From: Paenibacillus allorhizosphaerae
Lineage (GTDB): Bacteria > Bacillota > Bacilli > Paenibacillales > NBRC-103111
NCBI RefSeq assembly: GCF_910594985.1
Contig: NZ_CAJVCE010000003.1
Span: 434,001-498,000, forward strand
Reading direction: 5' to 3'
DNA length: 64,000 bases
Made by a program: the position numbers and the translations under genes. Positions 53,527 through 62,659 of this stretch are shown here, in pieces. The first letter of the stretch is position 1; every line of letters starts with the position of its first letter. The notes under the pieces are model-generated. The model searched no databases. It was not told the DNA's origin and saw only the letters and a list, made by a program, of their open reading frames with translations.

Positions 53527-53616
53527 CAGTGCAGCGGGCAAACGGACGCACGCCATCCGCGCTTATCGGTCTGCGGTTGGCCGTGGGCAAGTGCCTGCTG
53601 CACTGATTCAGTTTTT
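53527..53616 (+). other. Compound hairpin between the ASCH and DUF2269-like genes
   Basis: A 79-base hairpin in three stacked levels. Outer: CAGTGCAGCGGGCA (53527-53540) pairs with 53592-53605, 14 pairs with one G-U. Middle: CACGCCA with TGG(C)CGTG (53549-53555, 53578-53585). Inner: CCGC/GCGG. Five T follow at 53611-53615. It may end the ASCH transcript but is larger than the simple stems elsewhere in this window and could also act as a structured leader of the next gene. Confidence 0.6.
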
Positions 53617-53642
53617 AATTAAGGCTTGGAGGCTTCTCACCC

Positions 53643-54074
53643 ATGTATCCTTGGATCGTATTCATTCATTCCGTCAGCGCGATGGTATCCATCGGACCGT
53701 TCTTCGTGCTGATCCCCATGCTTCGCAAGCTGCAGACCGCGGAAGGCGAGCTGAAATCTTCCTACCTGGACTCTTTTCACTTTGTCGTCCGATTATCCAA
53801 ACACGCCGGTCATGTCCTTGTCTTCTCCGGATTGCTACTCATGTGGCTCGGCCGCTGGCCGTGGACGACCCCTTATATCGCGGGAACGTTCGTCGTTCTG
53901 TTCGCCTCGCTTTTTTTCATGGCACGGGCCTTTTCCCCGACGATCCGCAAACTCCGGCAGCCTGAGAACGACCATCCGGCCCTGCTGCGAAAGCTGAGAC
54001 GATCGCTTTACTTATATTTGTTCGTGCTGTTCGTTATGCTGTGGCTCATGATGATGAAGCCCCTGCTGTGGTAA
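53643..54074 (+). CDS. DUF2269-like integral membrane protein
   Basis: A 143-residue protein with four helices (about 5-25, 55-72, 78-95 and 120-140). The N-terminal HSVSAMVSIGPFF and the central HAGHVLVFSGLLLMW resemble the DUF2269 family of predicted membrane proteins, some of which have conserved histidines that may bind haem. Three histidines are near helix ends here (His9, His46, His54 or 57). GGAGG is 10 bases before the ATG. A compound hairpin lies just upstream. Confidence 0.72.
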   Translation: MYPWIVFIHSVSAMVSIGPFFVLIPMLRKLQTAEGELKSSYLDSFHFVVRLSKHAGHVLVFSGLLLMWLGRWPWTTPYIAGTFVVLFASLFFMARAFSPTIRKLRQPENDHPALLRKLRRSLYLYLFVLFVMLWLMMMKPLLW

Positions 54075-54089
54075 CCATTGCGCCGTGGA

Positions 54090-54380
54090 TCAGCTTTCAA
54101 AATCGACGCAAACGCTCGTTCCATCCAGCACCTGCTTCATATGCGCTTTGACTTCCATATGAAGCGGGTGAACGTCGTATTTCTGCAGGTCGTCCAGCGA
54201 ATCGAATTTCGTAATCAACGCAATGTCATAAGACCGGTCCTGATGAAGCACGTCCATGCCAACTTCGATATGCCGGAGGTACGGAATTTTTCCTTCCATG
54301 TTCTTCAGTACATCGTAAGTCACTTTGACGGATTCCGGGGATCGGTCTTTTAATTTGAAAAATACAACATGGGTAATCAT
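54090..54380 (-). CDS. Dabb-family (stress-responsive alpha-beta barrel) protein
   Basis: A 96-residue single-domain protein of the dimeric alpha-beta barrel class. MITHVVFFKLKD and the ALITKFDSLDDLQKYDVHPLH segment are the family hallmarks. Members include stress proteins and some enzymes that act on small aromatic or polyketide molecules; no function can be assigned here. It is convergent with the DUF2269-like gene and lies 28 bases downstream of the YfmM-type gene's start of the next transcript, so it could follow it in the same transcript. Confidence 0.88.
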   Translation of the reverse strand: MITHVVFFKLKDRSPESVKVTYDVLKNMEGKIPYLRHIEVGMDVLHQDRSYDIALITKFDSLDDLQKYDVHPLHMEVKAHMKQVLDGTSVCVDFES

Positions 54381-54408
54381 TCTCGGCTCGACTCCTCTAC
54401 CATTATCT

Positions 54409-55968
54409 TTATTTCACAGCGTTGGCCGCGGACCATTGTTCCACGTCCCATACTTTCGTAACCCAATCCTCGTAAAATTCCGGCTCGTGGCACACGAGCA
54501 GCACCGTGCCCTTATATTCTTTCAGCGACCGCTTCAGTTCGTCTTTCGCCGCAACGTCCAAGTGATTGGTCGGCTCGTCGAACAAAATCCAGTTGCTTTC
54601 CCGCATGAGCAGTTTGCACAGGCGCACTTTGGCTTGCTCTCCGCCGCTGAGACTGCTTAAAGGACGCGTAATGTGCTCATTGGTTAATCCGCACCGCGCC
54701 AGTGCCGCGCGCACCTCATGCTGATTCATATGGGAGAACTCATTCCATACATCGTCAATCGGCGTCAGATTCGGCGCCTTTACTTCCTGCTCGAAGTAGG
54801 ACGGATACAAGAAATCGCCCAGATACGTTTTGCCGCTGAACGGCTCTATTTTACCCAAAATTGTTTTCAGCAGCGTCGATTTCCCTACGCCGTTGCAGCC
54901 GACGATCGCAATTTTGTCGCCTCGCTCAATCGACATGTTCATTTTCGGAAGAAGGGCATGCGAGTATCCGATTTCCATGTCTTTTCCCTCAAACACGAGA
55001 CGGCCGCTGGCGCGCGATTCCTTAAACACGAACGTCGGCTTCAGCGCCTCCTCCGGGCGGTCGATGCGATCGATCCGTTCCAGCTGCTTTTGACGGCTTT
55101 TGGCCCGGCCGGATGTGGAATACCGCGCCTTATTGCGCTGTATGAAATCTTCCTGCTTCTTGATATATTCCTGCTGCTTTTCATAAGCGTCGATATGCTG
55201 CTGCTTGTTGATATCGGCCATTTGCAAAAATTTCTCATAATTGGCCGTATAACGCGTCAGTTTCGCAAACTCCAGATGATAAACGACGCTGACGACTTTA
55301 TTCATAAATTCCGTATCATGGGAAATCAGCATGAATGCGTAAGGATAATTTTGCAAATAATCCGTGAGCCATTCGATATGCTCCACGTCCAAATAGTTGG
55401 TCGGCTCGTCCAAAAGCAGCACCGTAGGCTGTTCGAGCAAAAGCTTGGCGAGCAGCACTTTTGTCCGCTGTCCGCCGCTGAGCTGCGCCACGTCGCGGTC
55501 CAATCCAATGGCAGCCAGGCCGAGACCGTTAGCCATTTCCTCCACTTTCACGTCAAGCAAATAAAAGCCGCTGTTTTCCAGCCGGTCTTGAATTTCGCCC
55601 ATCTGTTCAAGCAGCAGTTCCAGCTGCTCGGGATCGGCATCCGCCATCTGTTCCGTTATGCCGTTCAGCTCCTTCTCGAGCTCGAACAGCGGCAAAAACG
55701 CATCTTTCAGTACTTCCCTGACGGTTTTGCCCGGGGTCAGCTTCGTGTGCTGATCCAAATAGCCGTAATTCACTTTCGGCGTCCATTCCACTTTCCCGGT
55801 ATCCTTGAGCAATTGACCGGTTAATATATTCATCAGCGTCGATTTGCCGACGCCATTCGCCCCTACCAGACCTACATGCTCGCCCGGCAGCAGGCGGAAC
55901 GATACGTTTTTGAACAACACTCTGCCACCAAAACTGTGACTTAACTCTTCAACCGTTAACAAGCTCAT
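54409..55968 (-). CDS. yfmM: ABC-F family ATPase, YfmM type
   Basis: A 519-residue ABC-F protein close to B. subtilis YfmM by start and length. Walker A GANGVGKST and GCNGVGKST, signatures LSGGQRTK and LSGGEQAK and both Walker B motifs are intact. The inter-domain linker (about 225-305) has the long basic helix region IQRNKARYSTSGRAKSRQKQ that contacts the ribosome in relatives. The start is an ATG with a GGGGA-containing site. It is the third ABC-F gene within 8 kb. A role in ribosome rescue or antibiotic protection is possible from the family only. Confidence 0.92.
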   Translation of the reverse strand: MSLLTVEELSHSFGGRVLFKNVSFRLLPGEHVGLVGANGVGKSTLMNILTGQLLKDTGKVEWTPKVNYGYLDQHTKLTPGKTVREVLKDAFLPLFELEKELNGITEQMADADPEQLELLLEQMGEIQDRLENSGFYLLDVKVEEMANGLGLAAIGLDRDVAQLSGGQRTKVLLAKLLLEQPTVLLLDEPTNYLDVEHIEWLTDYLQNYPYAFMLISHDTEFMNKVVSVVYHLEFAKLTRYTANYEKFLQMADINKQQHIDAYEKQQEYIKKQEDFIQRNKARYSTSGRAKSRQKQLERIDRIDRPEEALKPTFVFKESRASGRLVFEGKDMEIGYSHALLPKMNMSIERGDKIAIVGCNGVGKSTLLKTILGKIEPFSGKTYLGDFLYPSYFEQEVKAPNLTPIDDVWNEFSHMNQHEVRAALARCGLTNEHITRPLSSLSGGEQAKVRLCKLLMRESNWILFDEPTNHLDVAAKDELKRSLKEYKGTVLLVCHEPEFYEDWVTKVWDVEQWSAANAVK

Positions 55969-56103
55969 GAAAATTTGATTTCCCCTGTCCTTGAAAAGTA
56001 ACTTATATAGTATAACATTAGAAACGATAAGTAATCTAGATGAGATTACGTTTCGAATGTTTCAAGGAAATTTACCGATTTAACGCGGTCGCTCCTCCTC
56101 GCA

Positions 56104-56499
56104 TTACTTCGATCCAGTCTCGAGAAAAGTCAATACCCGCTTTACTTCCGGATGATCGGCCACTTCATTGACAGGAAACCATTGCAAGTCAACTAATTCC
56201 TGTTCGCTCTCGCCTAGTTCGGGATCGCTGCCCAGTTGTGCCGTACCGCCGATGATTTTTCCAAAATAGCAGTAATAAGTGCCATTTATTTTCGCACTGA
56301 AATATTCGCACACTTGATCCGTGATTTCGATTTCAAGTTCCGTCTCTTCCTTCGTTTCCCGAATGGCACATTGCGACGGTGATTCGCCGGCTTCTATTCT
56401 CCCGCCGGGGAAGGTCCAGAACGTCTCATCCTTGTAAGTTTGTCTTACCATTAAAATCATGCCGTCATTGACGATCGCGGCGCAGCTTCGGTTTGCCAT
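56104..56499 (-). CDS. NUDIX hydrolase
   Basis: A 131-residue NUDIX protein that cleaves a nucleoside diphosphate linked to another group. The Nudix box is visible from residue 34 (GGRIEAGESPSQC, then RETKEETEL): Gly, Glu and the REXXEE core are in place, with Thr at the final Gly position. The ATG at 56499 has GGAGAGGAG about 12 bases before it. Longer readings to 56664 are unlikely. Substrate is unknown. Its upstream region has no other gene. Confidence 0.9.
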   Translation of the reverse strand: MANRSCAAIVNDGMILMVRQTYKDETFWTFPGGRIEAGESPSQCAIRETKEETELEIEITDQVCEYFSAKINGTYYCYFGKIIGGTAQLGSDPELGESEQELVDLQWFPVNEVADHPEVKRVLTFLETGSK

Positions 56500-56830
56500 A
56501 CTCCGAATCTCCTCTCCTCTTCTGTAGTAAAGCGGAATGGAATGATCATACACAAGTATACAACAATTTTTTGCGTTTCTGCTGCACTCGGATTGATCCC
56601 TGTATACCCCTATGCATCCCAAATCATGAATGGTCGATGCGGCCGTAACAAAACATGCAGCCAATCGATACGAACGTCATAAAAACCGGGCAGCCTGTCG
56701 TGGGCTGCCCGGTTTTTATACAATTTAGCTGTGATGCGGTTCAATAGTTCTTAAGTTTCTGCCTTTTCGGTTGCCCGCTGGATTCCCATTTCCGGATCGC
56801 ATTCCTTATCATTGTCGGGCATGCATCGTC
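56500..56830. other. Gap between the NUDIX gene and the secreted propeller gene
   Basis: About 330 bases. It holds the terminator at 56681-56720 listed separately; the rest shows no gene or clear regulatory motif. Confidence 0.6.
56681..56720. terminator. Bidirectional terminator
   Basis: Perfect 15-base stem AAAAACCGGGCAGCC (56681-56695) with its complement at 56703-56717, a short loop and flanking A/T runs. It lies about 110 bases past the stop of the propeller gene. Confidence 0.9.
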
Positions 56831-59800
56831 TTATGAAGTCCATTGTCGCCGCAGATCGGAAATAGCGGTCTGCAGCAAACGACGGGCATCTTCGAATTCC
56901 GGATCGCTCAGACGGGTATCGTTCAGGTCATCGACAAATTTTCGAATAAATTGTTCCGCTTTAACGTGATCTCCCTTATCGCGGTGATGACTCGCCTGGC
57001 GCAAGCTGTTATCCAACTGGCGGTAAAGCTGTTCGTCCAAAAGCCCCGTTGAGCGGTATTCCGATAGTTGGCCTGCGATCGCCGGAACCGTTGCAATAAC
57101 TTGTATCGATACCGGCTCCGATGCAACTGTCGTTCCGTCCAGCGTCACTTCAGCACGGACATCTGTCCGGCCCGGAGAAAGTGCAATCTCATGACCGTAC
57201 ACGTCAACCGATACGACTTGCGGATTGCTCGACACATACCGGACGGTTGCCGCCTCGAGTTTTGCCGGCTTGCCGTTCGCCAGCATCCCCTTCAGCCTAA
57301 GATCGGTCGATCCGTTCCAGGGAAGAACGGGTTCGTACACGGCGATTTGGACGGACTGCAGTTTAACCGGGACCTTGAAAATATCTTTGCCGGACAAGGA
57401 GTAATATACGCTTCCATCTTTGTCGAGCGCGATCACGTTCGCTTTCGGAGACAACTGATCGAAATCCAGCGTAGCCGGATCAATGACCGTGATCGCTCCC
57501 CCGATCGTCGAGTAAATATAGCCGTCATCGCCGAAAATCAGGTCGAAAGGGCGCCAGCTGCCCGAATTGTCCAAGTTCGGAGAATAGAGCGTACGACTTT
57601 TGACAACGCCCAGCGTAACCGGATCGAGCGCAAAGACGGCGCTTCCAGTCGCCCCCCATACAAGTCCGTCCGGTCCGATGGCAAGATTGCCGATCATCGG
57701 CGGCTTATGTCCGGGAAGCTCCAGATTGCGCTCGAGCAATTTCCGCTCGCCTGCAACATCCCATACGAATAGCTTAGCTTCCGATTCCGTCGGCGTTATG
57801 CCCAATCCTCCCTTGATGGTGGTACTTCCGTACAACTTTCCGTCACTGTAAGCCAAACCGGTTATGCTTTGGTTATGGACGAGTTCGGAGTTTTCGTATT
57901 CTTTCCATTTATTTGAGCCCGCATCGTAGATAGTTAACTTTCCTCCCAGGTGCCCGTAATCAGGGATCGTACCGATAAACAGCTTATTGTCGCCGGATGC
58001 GAATACATACGGCCGGTCCTGTTCCCGAATGTCATAAGCACGGTACGGATTGTTGCCGGACGCGGTGCCGTACTGCCAAGGCCGCGCCGGATCGTATTCG
58101 AAAATTTGCGCTCCTCCGTACATCCCGAAATAAACTTTCCCGTTCAAAAATCCGACGCTTTCCGGCTGCAGCGTATGGAATTGTTGAACTTTAAAGCGTT
58201 TTTCGTCCGGATCGTAGACACTCACGCCCTGGTGATAGCCCCCGATATACAGCATTCCGTCCGGCCCTGATTTTAACGAATGCGTCTGAACAGGCGAACC
58301 GGGCACTTCCAGATTCACCGCAGTCGATCTACCGCTTACGGGGTCGAACAGAAAACTGTCGCCGTAAGACGTGACTCCCGCAAGCACGGTTTTACCGGCG
58401 AATTCTCCTGCAGCGGCGCGAACCCAGCCTAGCGTTTTCATCGCCGTAGTGGCCATGGACGGCAGCATGCCGGCCTCTTGGCGGGCACCCGAATCAAGAC
58501 GGTAACTGCAAATTTTGCTGCCGCTCGTATAGTAAACGAGATTTGTCTCGTCTGGAGAAGGAGGCGAGATTTGTCCGCCAAATCCGAACGAATCGAGCGG
58601 CTGGAACGTTTCCTCGTCCAGCACGTATAGAGATCCCGCCGTTGCAAACAGTTTCCCGCCGTATGCGTGAACGTCGGATATGAATGTGCTTTGGGTCGGA
58701 ATCACGATCTCCGTCTTCCCGCCGGTCGTCCGGTCATACCGGATCACGACCCGCGGTTCCTCACCAGCGTATGTACCCAAACCGGCGTATATGTACCGGT
58801 CGGTTACCCCGAGACCGCGGACATATTCTTTCCCCGGCACCATCGTTCCCAAATCCCGAAACCGGTTTGTCTCTGTATCATATTCGAACATTTTGCCTTT
58901 CGGGTATACCGCACCGTACAAATAACGGCCGTCAGGCGTGGCATCAATATCCCACACAAAGCTGCCCGAAGGGTTCAACCCGAGATCCGTTATGTTCCGC
59001 TCACTCGGAGAATACCGGAAAAGCCGGCCGGTTTCCGAACTGGCAAAATAAACGTTACCGTTCGGCGAGTATGTCATCCCCCATACGATGCTTGCTCCCG
59101 TAACCTGCTGGGAGAAACGCCTTTCCCCCGTCACGGCATCCAGCGCATAGAACGTACCCGGAGCGCCGTTAGCAAAAAAATAAGATTCCGGCGTACCGTC
59201 TTTCCCCGTCCCGATGGCGGCCGACTGCCCCAGCTTGTTCAGCACGGCGTCAGGGATCGTTTGAATCGGACCAAACTTTTGTCTCAATAAACTCTCTCCC
59301 TTTTTTATCAGCTTAATATCGTCAAAATTGCACAAGCAGGTCGTTTTCGCCCCCGAATACGGCAGCACCCGCACGCCTGCAGCACCTTCCGGTACCGTTC
59401 CTTCCACAATGGCCGGTACCCACTGTCCGGATGTCGGACCGCCGGTCCATGATGTGGCATAACTGTGATGCTTTCCTTCGGCGTTAACGAACTCCATGTA
59501 CAGGATAGCCGTCCCTTGTTCGACCCGGATATACGCCTCGGACCGGAACCGCTCCCCAGGCTGTGCCGCAATGATGGCGCTCCATGCTCCACCGTTCAGC
59601 GTAGCCGACTGATCGTCTACTCTCAGACTGTAACGGCCGCTTTTATAAACATCGCCCGATACAGCGGCTCCTCCCGCACGGACCGGAATCCATCCCGGAA
59701 TTATTCCATTTGTCGGCTCCTGTTCAAACCCGGGATTTTCAAGCAAATTGTCCGCTGCCGCTTCAGCCGTAACCTGATTTTCGTTCCACCCCGCCGATTC

Positions 59801-59887
59801 TTCGTTGTCAGCGAACGCTTGAGTACTTAATAACATGACCGCTACCAATACGAAAACAAGCAAACCGGCAAGCCGAGATCGCTTCAT
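56831..59887 (-). CDS. Large secreted beta-propeller protein with carbohydrate-binding-like and FIMAH-like parts
   Basis: A 1018-residue exported protein. Signal peptide (LLVFVLVAVMLLS, cut near AFA) is followed by a galactose-binding-like domain (about 45-195: LLENPGFEQEPTNGIIPGW, then SGRYSLRVDD), a long repeat region of propeller-type blades (about 210-860, e.g. SGPDGMLYIGGYHQGVSVYDPD and PDGRYLYGAVYPKGKMFEYD), an Ig-like BIG2 domain (about 870-955: ATVRYVSSNPQVVSVD) and a helical C-terminal domain (965-1018) that resembles the FIMAH domain of Paenibacillus polysaccharide proteins. It has no catalytic motif that I can see; binding or lyase-like action on a polysaccharide is a guess. The ATG at 59887 follows GGGAGG by 7 bases. 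Confidence 0.88.
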   Translation of the reverse strand: MKRSRLAGLLVFVLVAVMLLSTQAFADNEESAGWNENQVTAEAAADNLLENPGFEQEPTNGIIPGWIPVRAGGAAVSGDVYKSGRYSLRVDDQSATLNGGAWSAIIAAQPGERFRSEAYIRVEQGTAILYMEFVNAEGKHHSYATSWTGGPTSGQWVPAIVEGTVPEGAAGVRVLPYSGAKTTCLCNFDDIKLIKKGESLLRQKFGPIQTIPDAVLNKLGQSAAIGTGKDGTPESYFFANGAPGTFYALDAVTGERRFSQQVTGASIVWGMTYSPNGNVYFASSETGRLFRYSPSERNITDLGLNPSGSFVWDIDATPDGRYLYGAVYPKGKMFEYDTETNRFRDLGTMVPGKEYVRGLGVTDRYIYAGLGTYAGEEPRVVIRYDRTTGGKTEIVIPTQSTFISDVHAYGGKLFATAGSLYVLDEETFQPLDSFGFGGQISPPSPDETNLVYYTSGSKICSYRLDSGARQEAGMLPSMATTAMKTLGWVRAAAGEFAGKTVLAGVTSYGDSFLFDPVSGRSTAVNLEVPGSPVQTHSLKSGPDGMLYIGGYHQGVSVYDPDEKRFKVQQFHTLQPESVGFLNGKVYFGMYGGAQIFEYDPARPWQYGTASGNNPYRAYDIREQDRPYVFASGDNKLFIGTIPDYGHLGGKLTIYDAGSNKWKEYENSELVHNQSITGLAYSDGKLYGSTTIKGGLGITPTESEAKLFVWDVAGERKLLERNLELPGHKPPMIGNLAIGPDGLVWGATGSAVFALDPVTLGVVKSRTLYSPNLDNSGSWRPFDLIFGDDGYIYSTIGGAITVIDPATLDFDQLSPKANVIALDKDGSVYYSLSGKDIFKVPVKLQSVQIAVYEPVLPWNGSTDLRLKGMLANGKPAKLEAATVRYVSSNPQVVSVDVYGHEIALSPGRTDVRAEVTLDGTTVASEPVSIQVIATVPAIAGQLSEYRSTGLLDEQLYRQLDNSLRQASHHRDKGDHVKAEQFIRKFVDDLNDTRLSDPEFEDARRLLQTAISDLRRQWTS

Positions 59888-59965
59888 CATCAGTCCTCCC
59901 TGCTTCTTAATAGGAACTCGGATTTCAAGGAAATACGGGAAAGCTGTCCAGCTTTTCTCGGATTC

Positions 59966-59994
59966 ATTATTTCATACATATGGTATCGCTTCAA
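59966..59994 (-). promoter_or_regulatory. Candidate promoter of the secreted propeller gene
   Basis: On the minus strand TTGAAG (59989-59994), a 17-base spacer and AATAAT (59966-59971), about 80 bases before the start. A palindrome AAAGCTG-TC-CAGCTTT (59939-59954) lies in the leader. Confidence 0.45.
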
Positions 59995-60098
59995 TGTATT
60001 TCCAGCGTCTTAAATAAGCCCAAAAATAATCGTTCCCCTGCGGCGTTCAGCCTGATGCAGTATTCAAAAACTGCGAAGATCTATCGCCGCTTGCCTTA

Positions 60099-60148
60099 AA
60101 TCAAAAACGCGCCCCTGCAAAAATGGCAGGGACGAGTTTTTGATTGTG
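60099..60148 (-). terminator. Terminator of the sugar-binding protein gene
   Basis: Long stem: AATCAAAAAC and CCCTGC pair with GCAGGG and GTTTTTGATT around a short loop, with a T run on the minus strand. It starts about 20 bases after the stop at 60168. Confidence 0.9.
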
Positions 60149-60167
60149 CACATCCACATGTAATCGT

Positions 60168-61454
60168 TTACTTATTAGCCGCCAGTTCCGTCGCAATTTT
60201 TTGATTGGCACGTTCCTCCGCTTCGCGAAGCGCGGTGTTCACATCTTTCCCCTGAAGAATGGCACTCATGATGTTTCCGATCTCGGCACCGGCGATATCC
60301 GTGTATTTGTTGGAAGGCAATATGGAGGCGGATTTTATCGAAAGGGCGCCTTTTATATTTTTACCCGCCAATCCTGGAACGTCCGCTCCGAACAATTGTT
60401 TATATTTCGGATCGTTCAAGGAAGACAACCTTCCCATTCTAGCCGCACGCACTTGATTTTCGTCACTAAGAATCGCCGTGATCGCCTGGAAAGCTTCTTC
60501 CTTATGCTGGCTGGCCGAAGTAATGACAAGCATATGAGATTCTGTTCGGAGTCCGATTCCCGGTCTTTCCGCAAATACCGGGTAAGACGCAATGTCCCAG
60601 TTCAACTCCTTGTTTTCTATCGCGCGGGTCACGATCGAGAACCAATCGGCCAGCATCGCAAGCGTATTGTTTTTCATAAAATTATCGCGCGCTTTCCCTA
60701 CCTCCTTATTGCCTGGAGGAATCTCCTTTACCGCTTTCCACATGGTGAAAAATCGTTTGAAGCCATCTGCAGTGAACGTTGCCTTATTCGTTTTATAGTC
60801 GATGACCGGGAGCGACATCTGGGATATTTCGAGATTATCCAGACCGTAATACGTCACATTATTTTCCACTCTGCCGATTTTTTTCCCGAGCTCGACCGCA
60901 TCTTCCCAGGTCATCCCGTCTTTTGGGTAAGGGACGCCGAATCGGTCAAAAATGTTTTTGTTATAGTACAGTACGCCGGTGTTTAACGAAAAGGGCAGTG
61001 CCGCCAGTACGTTTCCGAGATTGCTCCTGATCTTGATCGTTTCGATCGCTTGTTGGTCGAATTTGCCCAAATCGACGTTATACTTCTTTACCAGCTCCGT
61101 AAGATCGTAAGGGACGTCAAGCTTATGAAAAAACGGCAGTTGAACGTCCGCCGAGTAAATCATATCCGGCAAATCTCCCGCAGCGACCATTTGCTCCAAA
61201 CCGTAGCCGGTCGGTGCCGTGAAAAATTCAAGCGTAATGTGAGGATATTTCTTTTGCACGGGGTCCGTTAACAGCATCTTGACTTCGTCTTGAGATATTG
61301 TCGCGCCGTGCTGCAATATTTTCAATGTAACCGGTTGCTGGGATGCGCTTGACTTGCCTGGCTCGGATGCGCTATCGCCCCCTTTACTGCACCCGGACGC
61401 CGAGATGACTACAGCCGCACAAACGAGGCTGGTGCAAAGCTTTTTGATTACCAT
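60168..61454 (-). CDS. Extracellular solute-binding lipoprotein (sugar ABC type)
   Basis: A 428-residue lipoprotein with a signal peptide ending in SASGC (Cys22). The fold is the type-1 periplasmic sugar-binding form: LLTDPVQKKYPHITLEFF, then DMIYSADVQ and NTGVLYYNKNIFDRFGVPYPKDGMTWED, as in CUT1-family binding proteins. It would deliver a sugar or oligosaccharide to an ABC importer, but its permease is not in this window. A terminator follows directly. GGGGG lies 7 bases before the ATG. It is 72 bases after an oxidoreductase gene, so it is probably in the same operon. Confidence 0.92.
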   Translation of the reverse strand: MVIKKLCTSLVCAAVVISASGCSKGGDSASEPGKSSASQQPVTLKILQHGATISQDEVKMLLTDPVQKKYPHITLEFFTAPTGYGLEQMVAAGDLPDMIYSADVQLPFFHKLDVPYDLTELVKKYNVDLGKFDQQAIETIKIRSNLGNVLAALPFSLNTGVLYYNKNIFDRFGVPYPKDGMTWEDAVELGKKIGRVENNVTYYGLDNLEISQMSLPVIDYKTNKATFTADGFKRFFTMWKAVKEIPPGNKEVGKARDNFMKNNTLAMLADWFSIVTRAIENKELNWDIASYPVFAERPGIGLRTESHMLVITSASQHKEEAFQAITAILSDENQVRAARMGRLSSLNDPKYKQLFGADVPGLAGKNIKGALSIKSASILPSNKYTDIAGAEIGNIMSAILQGKDVNTALREAEERANQKIATELAANK

Positions 61455-61526
61455 CCTGATTCCCCCAATTTGTATTTGAAGGTGGTTCCTTCTTCTGAAG
61501 GAAAAATGGCCGTATGCGGCTGCCAC

Positions 61527-62615
61527 TTACGAGTTAAGTACGGCTACTGTACCTTCCGGCGTATTACGGTAAGCTTCGAGCAGTTTGAGAATTTCAAGCG
61601 ACTCCTCCAACGTTCCTTTTCTCGGCGGTTCGCCTCCAAGGACGCTTTCGCAAAAATGCAGCACTTCCGGCACATAGCCGAGGTAAAAAATATTTTTGTT
61701 GTACAGTTGACCCAGCGAAAATTCCGGCTCCCAATGCAGCGGCGCGCTTTCGGTATCCACCATATAGGACCTTGATCTTCCGTATTCGGGAGGTTTGGCT
61801 TTGCGGTAATATGTTACCTTAACTCCATTGTCGACAACGACGTTCGCGCCCTTGCCAATCACTTCCAACCGCTCCAGCGGACTTGCGCCCGATTGTCCTG
61901 CGGTCATATGCATGGTTCCAATCGCTCCGGAAACAAATCTCATATTTGTAACGGTCCCGCCGTTAAACGGCTCTCTTTCATACGATAAATGACTGATTTT
62001 CCCCATCAAGTAATGAATGATCGAGCCCGGGTGAAAAATATGGTCAACCAGGCTTGTGATTCTCGTTAAATCGGACCGTTCGGCGAACGGCGGCATATGC
62101 TGCGGATAACGGATGTAGATCGAAGACGGCTGTCCGAACTCCGGTGCAGAGATGATTTGATTCACTTTCTCGATCGCGGGAAAAAAAATTTTTTTCAACC
62201 CGGTCATCACGTATTTGTTGTTGGCATTGCTGGCATCGATCAACTGCCGCACTTCATCGGTGGTGGCGGCCGTCGGCTTTTCCATCCAGACATGCGCTCC
62301 GAACTTCAGCACATCCAGGGCAAGATCCGTTGCCTGCACCCGGCCGTCGGGATGGTAAGACGTGACGATAAATACCGCATCCGGCCGCTCGCGTTCGAGC
62401 ATCTCTAGATGGTCGGTATAATGGTTTCGCGCACCGAATTGACGTGCGAAAGCCGCTGCACGTTCGCCGTTGATATCGCAGATGGCTGCCAAATCTACTG
62501 GGGCGTATTGAAATGTCGGGTAAACGTTACGGAAAGAATGTCCTCCGGCGCCGATAAAACAAATCTTCAATTTCCGGTCGTATTCGAAATTGTACTTGAC
62601 TTTGGAATTGTCCAT
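61527..62615 (-). CDS. Gfo/Idh/MocA-family oxidoreductase
   Basis: A 362-residue oxidoreductase. The Rossmann fold starts at CFIGAGGHSFRNVYPTF and the signature is MEKPTAA (Lys near 116). The C-terminal domain has YIRYPQHMPPF and VDHIFHPGSIIHYLMG. GGAGG lies about 10 bases before the ATG. Together with the next oxidoreductase, isomerase and binding protein it forms a carbohydrate operon of at least four genes on the minus strand. Substrate is unknown. Confidence 0.92.
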   Translation of the reverse strand: MDNSKVKYNFEYDRKLKICFIGAGGHSFRNVYPTFQYAPVDLAAICDINGERAAAFARQFGARNHYTDHLEMLERERPDAVFIVTSYHPDGRVQATDLALDVLKFGAHVWMEKPTAATTDEVRQLIDASNANNKYVMTGLKKIFFPAIEKVNQIISAPEFGQPSSIYIRYPQHMPPFAERSDLTRITSLVDHIFHPGSIIHYLMGKISHLSYEREPFNGGTVTNMRFVSGAIGTMHMTAGQSGASPLERLEVIGKGANVVVDNGVKVTYYRKAKPPEYGRSRSYMVDTESAPLHWEPEFSLGQLYNKNIFYLGYVPEVLHFCESVLGGEPPRKGTLEESLEILKLLEAYRNTPEGTVAVLNS

Positions 62616-62659
62616 ATGGTTTTTGCCTCCGATTTAAACGGTTTCGCCCGCAGTTCGAT

